The notes below the pieces were generated by a model, which worked only from the letters and a program-made list of their open reading frames with translations, was not told the DNA's origin and ran no database searches. Below are positions 16,204-24,917 of a stretch of 64,000 nt of DNA, one piece after another; positions within the stretch are counted from its first letter, which is position 1; every line of letters starts with the position of its first letter. The position numbers and the translations under genes are program-made. This stretch comes from Streptomyces venezuelae (GTDB lineage Bacteria > Actinomycetota > Actinomycetes > Streptomycetales > Streptomycetaceae): positions 7,812,001 through 7,876,000 of the forward strand of contig NZ_CP029192.1 in the NCBI RefSeq assembly GCF_008642315.1, written 5' to 3'.

Positions 16204-18306
16204 GTGGGTGGGCGCAAGATGGCCACAGGTCAGGGCGGCGGGAGACGGCGGGCGGCAGCGGGGGAGCGCCGCGCGGCGACCGGCCGGCGCAGGAAGTCCA
16301 GGCAGCGGACCACGGGCGGCATACCCGGCGCCCTCGCCGGGGTGCGCGGACAACTGCGCCGACTGCGTCCGGCCTATCCCCGGCCGGGGCGCAGCGGTTG
16401 GCGCCGGTGGCTTCCCTCGTGGCGCCAGTGGCTGGGCGCTTTCGTGTACTCGGTCCTCGGTTTGACCGGCTTCGTCACGATCGCGTACGCCACCACGGAC
16501 ATACCGGATGACCTCAACTCGTTCGCCACGCAACAGGACAATGTGTACTACTGGTCCGACGGCAGCGTCATGGCCCGCACCGGCTGGGTCATCCGGCAGG
16601 AGATACCGCTGAAGAGGGTGCCGCCGAAGGTCCGGGGCGCCGTCCTCGCGGCCGAGAACGCGAGCTTCTACTCGGATGCCGGCGTCTCACCGTCCGGTGT
16701 GCTGCGCGCGGCGACCGCCGCGATCACGGGAGGAGAGACCCAGGGCGGGTCGACCATCACCCAGCAGTACGTGAAGAACGTCTACCTCAGCCAGGACCGC
16801 ACCCTGTCGCGGAAGTTCACCGAAGCCCTGCTCGCCGTGAAGCTGGACAACCACATGAGCAAGGACGAGATCTTCCAGGACTACCTGAACACGAGCTGGT
16901 TCGGGCGGGGCACCTACGGCATCCAGCGCGCCTCGCACGCCTACTACGGCAAGGACGTCTCGCGCCTCAATCCCAGCGAAGGCGCCTTCCTGGCCTCTCT
17001 CCTCAAAGGCGCCGGACTCTACGACCCGGCCCTCGGCAAGGAGAACCGCGAGCGGGCCGTCGAACGCTGGAACTGGATCCTGGACCGCATGGTGTCGACC
17101 GGCCACCTCAGCCAGGCCGAGCGGGCCACCTACAAGAAGTTCCCCGAACCCACGAAGTCGGGCTCCGGCGACATCCCCGGCGCGCGGACCGGCTACCTGG
17201 TGGAGCTGGCCAAGCGCCACGCGATCAAATCCGGGCACATCACCGCGGCCGACTACGACCTGGGCGGCTACCAGATCCGCACGACCTTCGACCGCAAACG
17301 CACCAAGGCCCTGACCGCCGCCGTCCACCGGGCCGAGAAGGACTTCGACGCCGAGCGGCGGCCCGACACCGACCAGCACGCCAGGATCGGCGCGGCGAGC
17401 GTGGCCCCGGACGGCCGGCTGCTCGCCGTGTACGGCGGCCGCGACTTCCTGAAACAGGGCTTCAACCAGTCCAACGCGACGACCATTCCGGCCGGTTCGG
17501 CGTTCACCCCCTTCGTCTACGCCGCCGGGCTCGAGGACGGCGTCAAGCGCACCCGGGAGGGGGGCCGCACCCCCGTCTCCCCGGCCAGCGTCTACGACGG
17601 CGACGACAAGATCGCCGTACAGACACCCGAGGGGCCCTACTGGGACCGCAGCGGCAAGGTGGTCAAGGGCCGCAACGAAGGCGGCCGCGACTGGGGCGAG
17701 GTGACCTTGCGCCGGGCTGTCGCCGACTCCGTGAACACGCCCCTGCTCCAACTCGGCCTAGACGTCGGCCTGGACCGGGTGGAGAAGTACGCGCTGCGGG
17801 CGGGACTGCTCCCCTCCAGCCTGGGCCAACGGGTCCCCGTGTTCGCACTCGGGGAGAACTCGACGCCCAGCGCCATCCGGATGGCCGGCGCCTACCAGAC
17901 CTTCGCCGCCGACGGCATGCACACCGACCCCTACTCGGTGAGCTCGGTGACCCGGGCCGGGGACGCCGTGCCGCTGACCGTGCCGCGACCCGCCCGGGCG
18001 ATGTCGAAGAAGACCGCCCAGGCCGTCACGGACGCCCTGCGGGGCACCATGGCCGACGGGTCGGCGAAAGCGGCGGGCGCGGCACACCCCGGCGCCGTGG
18101 GCAAGACCGGGACGACCACCGCGAACACGGCGGGCTGGTTCGTGGGAGGCACCCACGACGAGACGACGGCCGTGGTCGTCTACCGCATGTCGCTCAAGGA
18201 CCTGGTGCCCCTGCCGCTCAAGGGTCTTGGCGGCGACGATCCCACCACACCCGCCAGCCGACGGGCGGTGGACCTGTGGACCCACTACATCGAGGCGCTC
18301 ACCTAG
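16204..18306 (+). CDS. Class A penicillin-binding protein with an altered transpeptidase motif
   Basis: The 700-residue protein has a basic cytoplasmic tail, one membrane segment near residues 78-97, a GT51 transglycosylase domain at about 115-290 (AAENASFYSDAG with Glu151, GGSTITQQYVKN) and a transpeptidase domain at about 340-690. The latter retains SVNTPL (SxN) and GKTGTT (KTG), but the SxxK position reads SAFT: Ser432 is present and Thr435 (codon ACC at 17506-17508) replaces the general-base Lys. The glycan polymerase half therefore looks active, while peptide cross-linking is doubtful. GTG 16204 is preceded by AGGAGG at 16190-16195. Confidence 0.93.
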   Translation: MGGRKMATGQGGGRRRAAAGERRAATGRRRKSRQRTTGGIPGALAGVRGQLRRLRPAYPRPGRSGWRRWLPSWRQWLGAFVYSVLGLTGFVTIAYATTDIPDDLNSFATQQDNVYYWSDGSVMARTGWVIRQEIPLKRVPPKVRGAVLAAENASFYSDAGVSPSGVLRAATAAITGGETQGGSTITQQYVKNVYLSQDRTLSRKFTEALLAVKLDNHMSKDEIFQDYLNTSWFGRGTYGIQRASHAYYGKDVSRLNPSEGAFLASLLKGAGLYDPALGKENRERAVERWNWILDRMVSTGHLSQAERATYKKFPEPTKSGSGDIPGARTGYLVELAKRHAIKSGHITAADYDLGGYQIRTTFDRKRTKALTAAVHRAEKDFDAERRPDTDQHARIGAASVAPDGRLLAVYGGRDFLKQGFNQSNATTIPAGSAFTPFVYAAGLEDGVKRTREGGRTPVSPASVYDGDDKIAVQTPEGPYWDRSGKVVKGRNEGGRDWGEVTLRRAVADSVNTPLLQLGLDVGLDRVEKYALRAGLLPSSLGQRVPVFALGENSTPSAIRMAGAYQTFAADGMHTDPYSVSSVTRAGDAVPLTVPRPARAMSKKTAQAVTDALRGTMADGSAKAAGAAHPGAVGKTGTTTANTAGWFVGGTHDETTAVVVYRMSLKDLVPLPLKGLGGDDPTTPASRRAVDLWTHYIEALT

Positions 18307-18325
18307 GGCCTGTGTCGGAAGTCCC

Positions 18326-18344
18326 GCCTGCCCGCGCGGCAGGC
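18326..18344. terminator. Hairpin between convergent PBP and deacetylase genes
   Basis: GCCTGCC and GGCAGGC form a perfect 7-bp GC-rich stem with a 5-base loop. It sits within the 45-bp gap between two convergent genes, where it can terminate both. There is no U-tract, as is usual in high-GC actinobacteria. Confidence 0.65.
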
Positions 18345-18351
18345 CGTCCCG

Positions 18352-19686
18352 CTACCGGATGACCGATTTCCACTTCGGTGCCTGCGCCGGGTCGAGCAGG
18401 CGCAGCCGGTCCAGGACCTTCGGGTCCTGGACGTCGAGCCAGTCGGCCAACTCGCGGAAGGACACGCAGCGCACCTCCTTGCGCGGACAGACCTTGCGCA
18501 TCACGTCCTCGACGGCGTTCATGTAGATGCCGCCGTTCCAGTCCTCGAAGTGGTTGCCGATGAACATCGGCGCCCGGCTGCCGTTGTAGACGCGGTTGAA
18601 CCCGTTCATGTACGACGTGGCGACCTGCGTCTGCCACGCCGGGTACTTCGCCGGGTCGCCCTCGGTGCTGTCACCGGACTGGTGATAGAGGAAGTTGAAG
18701 TCCATGGAGAGGACCTGCACCTCCTTGCCCTCCAGGGGCAGGAGTTGCAGGGGGAAGTTCCAGAGGCCTCCTGCCTTGGACGGCCATATCTGGAAGTCGC
18801 CCGACGAGCTCGCGTCGTAGCGCCAGCCGAACGGCTTGGCCGCGGCGAGGAGGTTCTGCTGCCCCTCCAGGCAGGGCGCACGGCCGCCGACCACCTCCCG
18901 GTCCGGATCGAACGGCAGGGGCGCCTCCTTGGTGAACCCGGTGTTGGTCTTCCACTCCTTCATGAACGCGTACGTCTGCTCGATCTCGCTCTTCCACTCC
19001 CCGGCACTCCAGTCACCGCCGCCCTTGGGGCCGCAGAAGTGCCCGTTGAAGTGCGAACCGATCTCGTGCCCGTCCTTCCAGGCGCCGCGCAGCTGCTCCA
19101 GCGTGGTCTGGATGTGCGGGACGGTCGGATACGAGATGGCGGCCGACCCGGGGTTGTGCTGCGGCGGACGGTAGAGCGACTTCTTGCTCTCCGGCAGGAG
19201 GTAGATCCCGGTGAGGAAGAACGTCATGTGAGCCCCGCTCTCGCGGGCCACTTGGCGGAAGTGGGAGAAGCGGTGGTCATCGCCCTCCAGCGCGCCGTCC
19301 CAGGAGAAGACCACGAACTGCGGCGGCTTCTCACCGGGCTTGAGCTTCTTGGGCTTGAGCTGCTTGGACTGCGGCCCGGTGTACGAGGTGGAGCCGTCCC
19401 CCAGCACCCGCACCTTGCCGTCCCACTTCTCCTCCCCCTTCTTCGCCCGCTTGGCAGCACGGGCCTTCTGCGCCGCACTGCCCGAAGAAGCGGACGCGGT
19501 GCGCCCGGAGCCGTCCCCGTCCCCCGAGGAGTCGCCCAGAGCGATGACACCTGTGGTGGCCACCCCGCCCAGCCCGATCACAGCCGCGACCACGGCCATC
19601 TGCTTGCGCCGCCGCGCCTTCGTACGCGCCTTGCGGGCAGCGCGGGCCCCGGCCCGGGCGGGGCCAGTGCCGTCGGGTTCGATCAC
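18352..19686 (-). CDS. Membrane-anchored polysaccharide-deacetylase-like protein (NodB fold), degenerate motif 1
   Basis: A 444-residue type II membrane protein: an Arg/Lys-rich cytoplasmic tail (about 1-30), one membrane segment (about 30-52), a charged linker and a NodB-like domain from about residue 125. Motif 1 reads FSWDGA instead of TFDDG, keeping the first Asp but replacing the metal-binding second Asp by Gly. Motif 2 GSHFNGHF keeps the two His of HxxxH. MFIGNHFEDWNGG lies in the C-terminal region. Relatives remove acetyl groups from cell-wall glycans outside the membrane; activity here is uncertain because of motif 1. GTG 19686 is chosen; GTG 19722 is in frame. Confidence 0.82.
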   Translation of the reverse strand: MIEPDGTGPARAGARAARKARTKARRRKQMAVVAAVIGLGGVATTGVIALGDSSGDGDGSGRTASASSGSAAQKARAAKRAKKGEEKWDGKVRVLGDGSTSYTGPQSKQLKPKKLKPGEKPPQFVVFSWDGALEGDDHRFSHFRQVARESGAHMTFFLTGIYLLPESKKSLYRPPQHNPGSAAISYPTVPHIQTTLEQLRGAWKDGHEIGSHFNGHFCGPKGGGDWSAGEWKSEIEQTYAFMKEWKTNTGFTKEAPLPFDPDREVVGGRAPCLEGQQNLLAAAKPFGWRYDASSSGDFQIWPSKAGGLWNFPLQLLPLEGKEVQVLSMDFNFLYHQSGDSTEGDPAKYPAWQTQVATSYMNGFNRVYNGSRAPMFIGNHFEDWNGGIYMNAVEDVMRKVCPRKEVRCVSFRELADWLDVQDPKVLDRLRLLDPAQAPKWKSVIR

Positions 19687-19895
19687 TGCGGTCCCACCCC
19701 GTGGCCGGCGCGGCAGGGCCACGCGTGAATTGTTTGTATGAATATAGGACCGAGTGCGTGAGTGTTCGCAATCCGGGTCGCTTGAAGGGCCTCGCCGGTG
19801 CCGCGCGCCGCGCCCCTCCTACTCCCGGGGGAGTACGTGTGATCACCTCGCCCGTCGGACGCCCGGGCCGGCCGCCCCGGTCTAGCGTGACCGTC

Positions 19896-21197
19896 ATGGA
19901 CGAGCAGCGCGAAGGCAGGCCGGACGGTCCGCCCCCGAGACGGGGCGGGCCGCCCTGGTGGCGGCACGGGCCGCCCTGGTGGAACTCCGGGTCCGCAGGG
20001 ACGGCCGGGGCGGAGGCGGGGGCGACGGCCCGTCGTCTGCCGTGGCTGACCACGGCCGCGCTCACCGTCTTCGTGCAGGTCGGCTCCAGGTTCGCCGAGC
20101 ACGGCCAGCTCGAACGGCAGGACCTCGACGCCTTCGCCCGGGTGCTGCTGTTCCTGGCCACGGCGGTACTCCTGCTCCGCCACCGGCACCCCGTACCGGT
20201 CGTGTACGCCACCGCGGCGCTCACCCTCGTCTATGTCGCCGCCGGTTTCCCCTACGGCCCCGTCTTCCTCGCCGTCGCCGTGGGCTGCTTCGCCGCGATC
20301 GTCGCGGGCCGCCGGCGTGCGGCCTGGGGCGCGGTCGGCGGGCTGTGGGCGGGGCATCTGCTGATCGCCCACTGGCTCTACCGGTGGCTGCCGCCCGGCG
20401 ACGACGGCGCCCGCCCCTGGAGCGAGGAACTCGCCGTCGCCGTCTGGGTCGTCGCGATCGTCGCCGTCTCCGAACTCGCCCGCGTACGCCGTGAACAGTG
20501 GGCGAAGGAGCGTGCCGAGCGCGCGCAGGCCGCGAAGCGGCGGGCGGACGAGGAACGGCTGCGGATGGCACGCGAGCTGCACGACGTCCTCGCGCACAGC
20601 ATCTCCGTCATCAACGTGCAGGCGGGCGTCGGCCTCGCGCTGCTCGACTCCGACCCGGAACAGGCCCGCACCGCGCTGACCACCATCAAGGCCGCGAGCA
20701 AGGAGGCACTGGGAGAGGTGCGCCAGGTCCTCGGCACCCTGCGCGCCCCAGGGGACGCACCGCGCGCCCCGGCACCCGGCCTCGACCGGCTGCCCGAACT
20801 CGTCGAGCAGGCCGGGAGCGCGGGCCTGACCGTCGAAGTCACCACGGAAGGAGCCCTGGTGAAGCCGGCACCCGGCACGGACCTCGCCGCGTTCCGCATC
20901 GTCCAGGAGGCGCTGACCAACGTCGTACGTCACTCCGGTTCACGTCACGCACGCGTGCTGGTGCGCCACGAAGCGGCCGCGCTCACCCTGCGGATCGACG
21001 ACGACGGACCCGCCACCGGCACCGACGCGGGCGGCAGCGGCAACGGACTCGCCGGAATGCGGGAGCGCGCCGCCGCACTCGGTGGCACGATCGAGGCGGG
21101 CCCGCGCCCGGACGGCGGCTTCCGCGTGACCGCCGTACTGCCCCGGGCGGCGGACGAGGATTCCGGGGCCCGCACGGCACCTCGGGAGGACCAGTGA
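19896..21197 (+). CDS. Sensor histidine kinase of a LuxR-type two-component system
   Basis: A 433-residue kinase. About four to five hydrophobic segments in residues 50-185 form a membrane sensor, followed by a short coiled coil (KERAERAQAAKRRADEERLR). The HisKA_3 dimerisation domain contains RELHDVLAHSISV, with His229 as phospho-acceptor, and the HATPase_c domain includes FRIVQEALTNVVRHS and GNGLAGMRERAAALGG. The first 25 residues are rich in Pro, Gly and Trp. ATG 19896 lies eight bases below a TAGCGT -10-like element, which suggests a leaderless message. The gene overlaps the response regulator by a GTGA junction, so the pair is co-translated. Confidence 0.93.
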   Translation: MDEQREGRPDGPPPRRGGPPWWRHGPPWWNSGSAGTAGAEAGATARRLPWLTTAALTVFVQVGSRFAEHGQLERQDLDAFARVLLFLATAVLLLRHRHPVPVVYATAALTLVYVAAGFPYGPVFLAVAVGCFAAIVAGRRRAAWGAVGGLWAGHLLIAHWLYRWLPPGDDGARPWSEELAVAVWVVAIVAVSELARVRREQWAKERAERAQAAKRRADEERLRMARELHDVLAHSISVINVQAGVGLALLDSDPEQARTALTTIKAASKEALGEVRQVLGTLRAPGDAPRAPAPGLDRLPELVEQAGSAGLTVEVTTEGALVKPAPGTDLAAFRIVQEALTNVVRHSGSRHARVLVRHEAAALTLRIDDDGPATGTDAGGSGNGLAGMRERAAALGGTIEAGPRPDGGFRVTAVLPRAADEDSGARTAPREDQ

Positions 21198-21859
21198 TCC
21201 GCGTACTGCTCGCCGACGACCAGTCGTTGGTCAGAGCGGGTTTCAAGGCGCTGCTCGACGCACAGCGGGACATCGGCGTCGTGGGGGAGGCCGCGGACGG
21301 CGACGAGGCGGTGCGGCTGGTGCGGGAGCTGCGCCCCGACGTCGTCCTGATGGACATCCGGATGCCGGTTCTCGACGGGCTCGCCGCCACCCGCAGGATC
21401 ACCGACGCACCCGGCCTCGGCGACGTGAAGGTGGTCATGCTCACCACCTTCGAACTGGACGAGTACGTCTTCGAGGCGATCCGCTCCGGCGCTTCGGGTT
21501 TCCTCGTCAAGGACACCGAGCCGGACGAACTGCTGCGCGCGGTCAGGGCGGTGGTCGAGGGGGACGCGCTGCTGTCGCCGGGCGTGACGCGCCGCCTCAT
21601 CGCCGAGTTCGCGGCGCGTTCCAAGGAACCGGCGGCGGCCGACACCCTCGCGGGCCTGACCGAGCGCGAGCGTGAGGTGATGGCCCTGGTCGGCATCGGC
21701 CTCTCCAACGAGGAGATCGCGCGCCGTCTGGTCGTCAGTCCGCTCACGGCCAAGACCCATGTCAGCAGGACGATGGTGAAGCTGAACGCCAGGGACCGCG
21801 CTCAACTCGTCGTCCTCGCCTACGAGTCGGGCCTCGTCCGCCCCGGCTGGCTGGGCTGA
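21194..21859 (+). CDS. LuxR-family (NarL-type) response regulator
   Basis: A 221-residue regulator paired with the kinase immediately upstream. The receiver domain (1 to about 120) has the acidic pair ADDQ near residue 9, the phospho-acceptor Asp54 in VVLMDIRMP, and the conserved Lys in FLVKDT. The C-terminal GerE/LuxR helix-turn-helix (about 150-215) contains LTEREREVMALVGIGLSNEE and AKTHVSRTMVKLNARDR. GTG 21194 overlaps the kinase stop. The target genes are unknown; nothing nearby shows an obvious shared site. Its end overlaps the convergent small membrane protein gene by 40 bases. Confidence 0.94.
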   Translation: MIRVLLADDQSLVRAGFKALLDAQRDIGVVGEAADGDEAVRLVRELRPDVVLMDIRMPVLDGLAATRRITDAPGLGDVKVVMLTTFELDEYVFEAIRSGASGFLVKDTEPDELLRAVRAVVEGDALLSPGVTRRLIAEFAARSKEPAAADTLAGLTEREREVMALVGIGLSNEEIARRLVVSPLTAKTHVSRTMVKLNARDRAQLVVLAYESGLVRPGWLG

Positions 21860-22113
21860 TCCGACGGATCAGGCGGCCGCGGCGCCCGCCCGTGGCGCAG
21901 GAGGACGGCCACGAGGACCGCGAAGAAGACGACGGCTCCGGCGATCATGCCGGCCCGGACCAGCGTGCCCTCGCTGGGTGAGCGCACGCCGAAGAAGAAC
22001 GCCGGTGACGCCACCGCCAGCATCGTGCCTCCGGCGAGGGACGCCGCCACGAACAGCGCGTAGGCGATCTCGACCGTGTCCGCGTCGCGCTCCGCCTGCG
22101 TCCGTCGCCCCAT
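21820..22113 (-). CDS. Small two-helix membrane protein (resembles the DUF6332 group)
   Basis: A 97-residue protein with a charged N terminus (MGRRTQAERDADTVEIAYA), two hydrophobic segments at about 17-40 and 53-75, and a basic, Pro-rich tail. The N-terminal sequence resembles a family of small Streptomyces membrane proteins annotated DUF6332; this assignment is from memory of the pattern and is tentative. No function is known. Its 3' end overlaps the response regulator gene by 40 bases on the opposite strand. Confidence 0.6.
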   Translation of the reverse strand: MGRRTQAERDADTVEIAYALFVAASLAGGTMLAVASPAFFFGVRSPSEGTLVRAGMIAGAVVFFAVLVAVLLRHGRAPRPPDPSDQPSQPGRTRPDS

Positions 22114-22295
22114 CCTCCGAGTGTGCGGTGCGCACTCCCCGTGGGCAATGACCCGGTCGCGTACGGGGCTGCGCCCGGCCGCCGCGCCTGCCGCCGACAG
22201 GCCCCCCTCCAGTGGCGGCCCGCATGAAGCGTGCATACAACGGGATACACGCTCATGTGCGGGGCGAGGGTGCCCCGCTGAAATGGAGAGACGAC

Positions 22296-23558
22296 ATGGC
22301 CGCTGAGTCATTCTCCGCCGCAGGGGAAACGTCCGGGACCGGCGAACCGCTGGTGTCCACGTCGGTCCATTGGGGCACCGCGCAGCTCGGCGTCCCGACG
22401 CGCGCGGAACCCGCCCCCTGGCAGCAGCCGGCCGCCCGCACCACCGAAGAGGCAGTACCGGACCGGCCAAGGGCCGCGGACGTCGCCGACGCCGTTCCCC
22501 CCGTGCGCGACCGGGCCGTTGACGCCACCGAGGGCAGGCCGCCGGACACGGCGGCGCCCGATACCGAGGACGACGCGGTGGAGGAGCTCATACGCGTCGC
22601 CGTCGTGTCGCGGCCGCTGGACGACGTGGTCGACCTCGTCACCCTCCTGGAGCAGTCGCCCGACGGCATGCCGACCGCCGCCTCCGTACTCCGCCTGGCG
22701 GCCGTGGCCCGCTCCGTCGACGACGTCACCCGGCTGGTGGAACTCCTCGGCCCGCCGCAGCACCCCGCCGACCACATGGACGAGGCCATCCGGCACGCCG
22801 CCGAGGAACGGCCCATCCCCGAGGTGAGCCGACTCGTCCACCTCCTGTCCCGTCCTCCGCACGACCCGCACAGCGGCGCCGAAGTGGTGCACGCCGCCGG
22901 CACGACCAGGACGGTCGAGGATCTGATGCAGCTGATCGGCAGCCTGCGGGAACAGCAGGAGACCGGGGGCGCCCCCGGCGTGCCGGTCGGCGACAGCGCC
23001 GTGGCCACCGGCACGGACGGCACGGCGGCAACCAACACCACCGCGGGCACCAGCACCGGCGCGGACACCACCGCCGCCGACGCCGGGAAATCGACCGCCG
23101 CCCCCGCCCGCACCGCGTCCGCTCCGAACGCTCCCGAGGCCCCGGCCACGCAGGTCCGGAGCCGGACCTCGCTGGTGTGGCTGCGCCGCGTGGCGGGCGT
23201 CCTGCTCCTGCTCTGCGCGGCGGCCCACTTCCCGCTGACCTGGTCGGGCGCGCCGACCGTCGGCCTCGCCGCCGCGCTCGGCATCTCCGTCGTCTGTGCC
23301 GCGGCGGGTGCGGCCCTGTGCCTGAGCGGATCCCCGTTCGCGGCCGTGGCCGGCACCTTGGTGGCCGGTGCGCTGACCGTCGCCCATCTCGTGGACGACC
23401 GGATCGACTCGCGGACGCTGGCCTTCGCCCTGCGGCCCGAGCGGGTGACGGCACCGGTCCCGACCCTGTCCGCGGCGATCGCGACCCTCGCCTCGCTGCT
23501 GGTCGTGGCTCTCACGATCGCCGCCCTGAGGGCATCGGCCGACCGCGAGCGCGCCTGA
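22296..23558 (+). CDS. Membrane protein with four cytoplasmic-type helical repeats and a four-helix C terminus
   Basis: A 420-residue protein without a recognised family. Residues about 95-230 contain four copies of a roughly 33-residue unit with the pattern AxxxRxxxDVxxLVxLL: VAVVSRPLDDVVDLVTLL, AAVARSVDDVTRLVELL, HAAEERPIPEVSRLVHLL and HAAGTTRTVEDLMQLIGSL. A Thr/Ala/Gly-rich linker follows (about 245-290), then four hydrophobic segments (about 300-415). The repeat block looks like helical hairpins suited to protein-protein contact. ATG 22296 has GGAGAG six bases upstream. The gene is divergent from the small membrane protein; a MarR gene follows 69 bases later. Confidence 0.7.
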   Translation: MAAESFSAAGETSGTGEPLVSTSVHWGTAQLGVPTRAEPAPWQQPAARTTEEAVPDRPRAADVADAVPPVRDRAVDATEGRPPDTAAPDTEDDAVEELIRVAVVSRPLDDVVDLVTLLEQSPDGMPTAASVLRLAAVARSVDDVTRLVELLGPPQHPADHMDEAIRHAAEERPIPEVSRLVHLLSRPPHDPHSGAEVVHAAGTTRTVEDLMQLIGSLREQQETGGAPGVPVGDSAVATGTDGTAATNTTAGTSTGADTTAADAGKSTAAPARTASAPNAPEAPATQVRSRTSLVWLRRVAGVLLLLCAAAHFPLTWSGAPTVGLAAALGISVVCAAAGAALCLSGSPFAAVAGTLVAGALTVAHLVDDRIDSRTLAFALRPERVTAPVPTLSAAIATLASLLVVALTIAALRASADRERA

Positions 23559-23566
23559 CCACTCTG

Positions 23567-23580
23567 AATGCGTATGCATT
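23567..23580. promoter_or_regulatory. AATGC-N4-GCATT inverted repeat upstream of marR
   Basis: The 5-bp arms AATGC and GCATT flank GTAT, and a further TTAATGC half-site follows at once. The site is 47 bases upstream of the MarR start, a position consistent with autoregulation by the MarR protein. Its AT content contrasts with the surrounding DNA. Confidence 0.55.
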
Positions 23581-23627
23581 TAATGCCGGTGCAACGACCG
23601 GTCGGAACTCTGCTACCGTGCGGTCCC

Positions 23628-24050
23628 ATGGCGGCGAAAACGGCCGAGCAGGGGCTCGTGGAGCGCGAGCAGGGGCTCGTGGATCAATGGCGCGGCATCC
23701 TCGCGGTGCACGCGCGCACCCTGTGCGAGCTCGACCGGGAGTTGCACCCGCACGGTCTGGGCGCGAGTGACTTCGAGGTCCTCGACGTACTGGCCGAGGG
23801 ATCGTCGGACGACGGCGGCTGTACGTTCCGCGTGCAGGAGATCTCCGCTCAGGTCCACCTGAGCCAGAGCGCGCTCTCCCGCCTCATCGGACGGCTGGAG
23901 AAGGACGGTCTCGTGGAGCGCGGCATGTGCAGCGAGGACCGTCGCGGCGTACGCGTGTCCCTCACCGACAAGGGGCGCGCACTGCACCGCAAGGTGCGGC
24001 CGCTGCAGCGGGCCGTCCTCGGGCGGATGCTCGACACGTCCACGAGCTGA
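23628..24050 (+). CDS. MarR family transcriptional regulator
   Basis: A 140-residue winged-helix regulator. The DNA-binding part is VQEISAQVHLSQSALSRLIG, followed by RLEKDGLVERGMCSEDRRGV with the MarR-typical DRRG wing motif and SLTDKGRALH. The N terminus holds a duplicated EQGLVEREQGLVDQW stretch. ATG 23628 lies nine bases below a TACCGT -10-like hexamer (23614-23619), predicting a leaderless mRNA. An AATGC-N4-GCATT site upstream suggests autoregulation. No obvious effector gene is adjacent; the next gene is convergent. Confidence 0.92.
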   Translation: MAAKTAEQGLVEREQGLVDQWRGILAVHARTLCELDRELHPHGLGASDFEVLDVLAEGSSDDGGCTFRVQEISAQVHLSQSALSRLIGRLEKDGLVERGMCSEDRRGVRVSLTDKGRALHRKVRPLQRAVLGRMLDTSTS

Positions 24051-24071
24051 CGGTCCCACCCGCCGCTCGCG

Positions 24072-24806
24072 TCACCCCATGACGATGGCCGACTTCTCCC
24101 GCCACAGCGCCGCCAGCGCGGTCTCACCCGTCACCTGCGGGAACGGCAGCCTGTTCCACAGCGCGAGATAGAGCCGCGTAGCGGGCCCCGACACCTCGCA
24201 GTCGGCGGGCGCCGTCGCGCCGTGCTCAACGACCGGTGGCCCGTCGGAGAGGCGCAGCGTCCAGGTCCGCGCGTCGGTGGCCCGCACCCTCAGTACGCAC
24301 GGAACGTCACTGCGCACCCGGCTCTTCTTGCGGGCGTGGAAGCCGAACAGCAGCTCCTCGATCCCGTCCACGGCGAAGTCGACGTCCAGCGGCGACGGCG
24401 TGCCCCCGCGCGCGGACTCGGCGTCCACCCGGTGCACGGTCGTCTCGTTCGCCTGCCGCCGGGCCCAGAAGGCCAGCGGCGAGGGCGAGGGCAGAAAGGT
24501 CCAGCACTCGACGTCGGGCGGGGCCGATTCGAGCGTGGCGACGAGGGCGGCGTGGCCCTCGCGGAACCACTCGACGAGGGAGTCGCCGTCCAGGTCGGGG
24601 AGTTCGCCGCCGAGCCGGTAGGAGGTGCGCCGCTCGGTGAGGAACGCCGCGGCCCAGCGGTGCACCATCCCGGCGTGCCGCAGCAGGTCCCGCACCTGCC
24701 AGCCCGGGCAGGTCGGCACCTTGGCGTCGGTCCCCGCCTCAGCGGCGGCCCGGGCGAGCAACTTGCCCTCTTCGGCGACTATTTGAATGTGCTCGGAAAT
24801 CTCCAT
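24072..24806 (-). CDS. Maleylpyruvate isomerase N-terminal domain (MDMPI) family protein
   Basis: A 244-residue protein of the DinB-like MDMPI family. It has KVPTCPGWQVRDLLRHAGMVHRW at about residues 29-51, a conserved His-containing metal-site segment, and RRQANETTVHRVDAE at about 128-142, the other metal-binding region. The C-terminal domain (about 160-240) is the small helper domain with PADCEVSGPATRLYLALW. Characterised relatives isomerise maleylpyruvate using mycothiol or other thiols; most Streptomyces copies are uncharacterised. ATG 24806 is used. The gene is divergent from an F420-type oxidoreductase, and the shared promoter region contains CGATTGTGT twice (24812 and 24865). Confidence 0.86.
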   Translation of the reverse strand: MEISEHIQIVAEEGKLLARAAAEAGTDAKVPTCPGWQVRDLLRHAGMVHRWAAAFLTERRTSYRLGGELPDLDGDSLVEWFREGHAALVATLESAPPDVECWTFLPSPSPLAFWARRQANETTVHRVDAESARGGTPSPLDVDFAVDGIEELLFGFHARKKSRVRSDVPCVLRVRATDARTWTLRLSDGPPVVEHGATAPADCEVSGPATRLYLALWNRLPFPQVTGETALAALWREKSAIVMG

Positions 24807-24917
24807 GCGGGCGATTGTGTCGGACGGAGCGCGCCGGAACCGGAACCTCCGGGTGATCTGGGACCGATTGTGTACGCTCCGTAGCCACCGGGGCCGCGGA
24901 CTTCTAGGGTGACGCCC

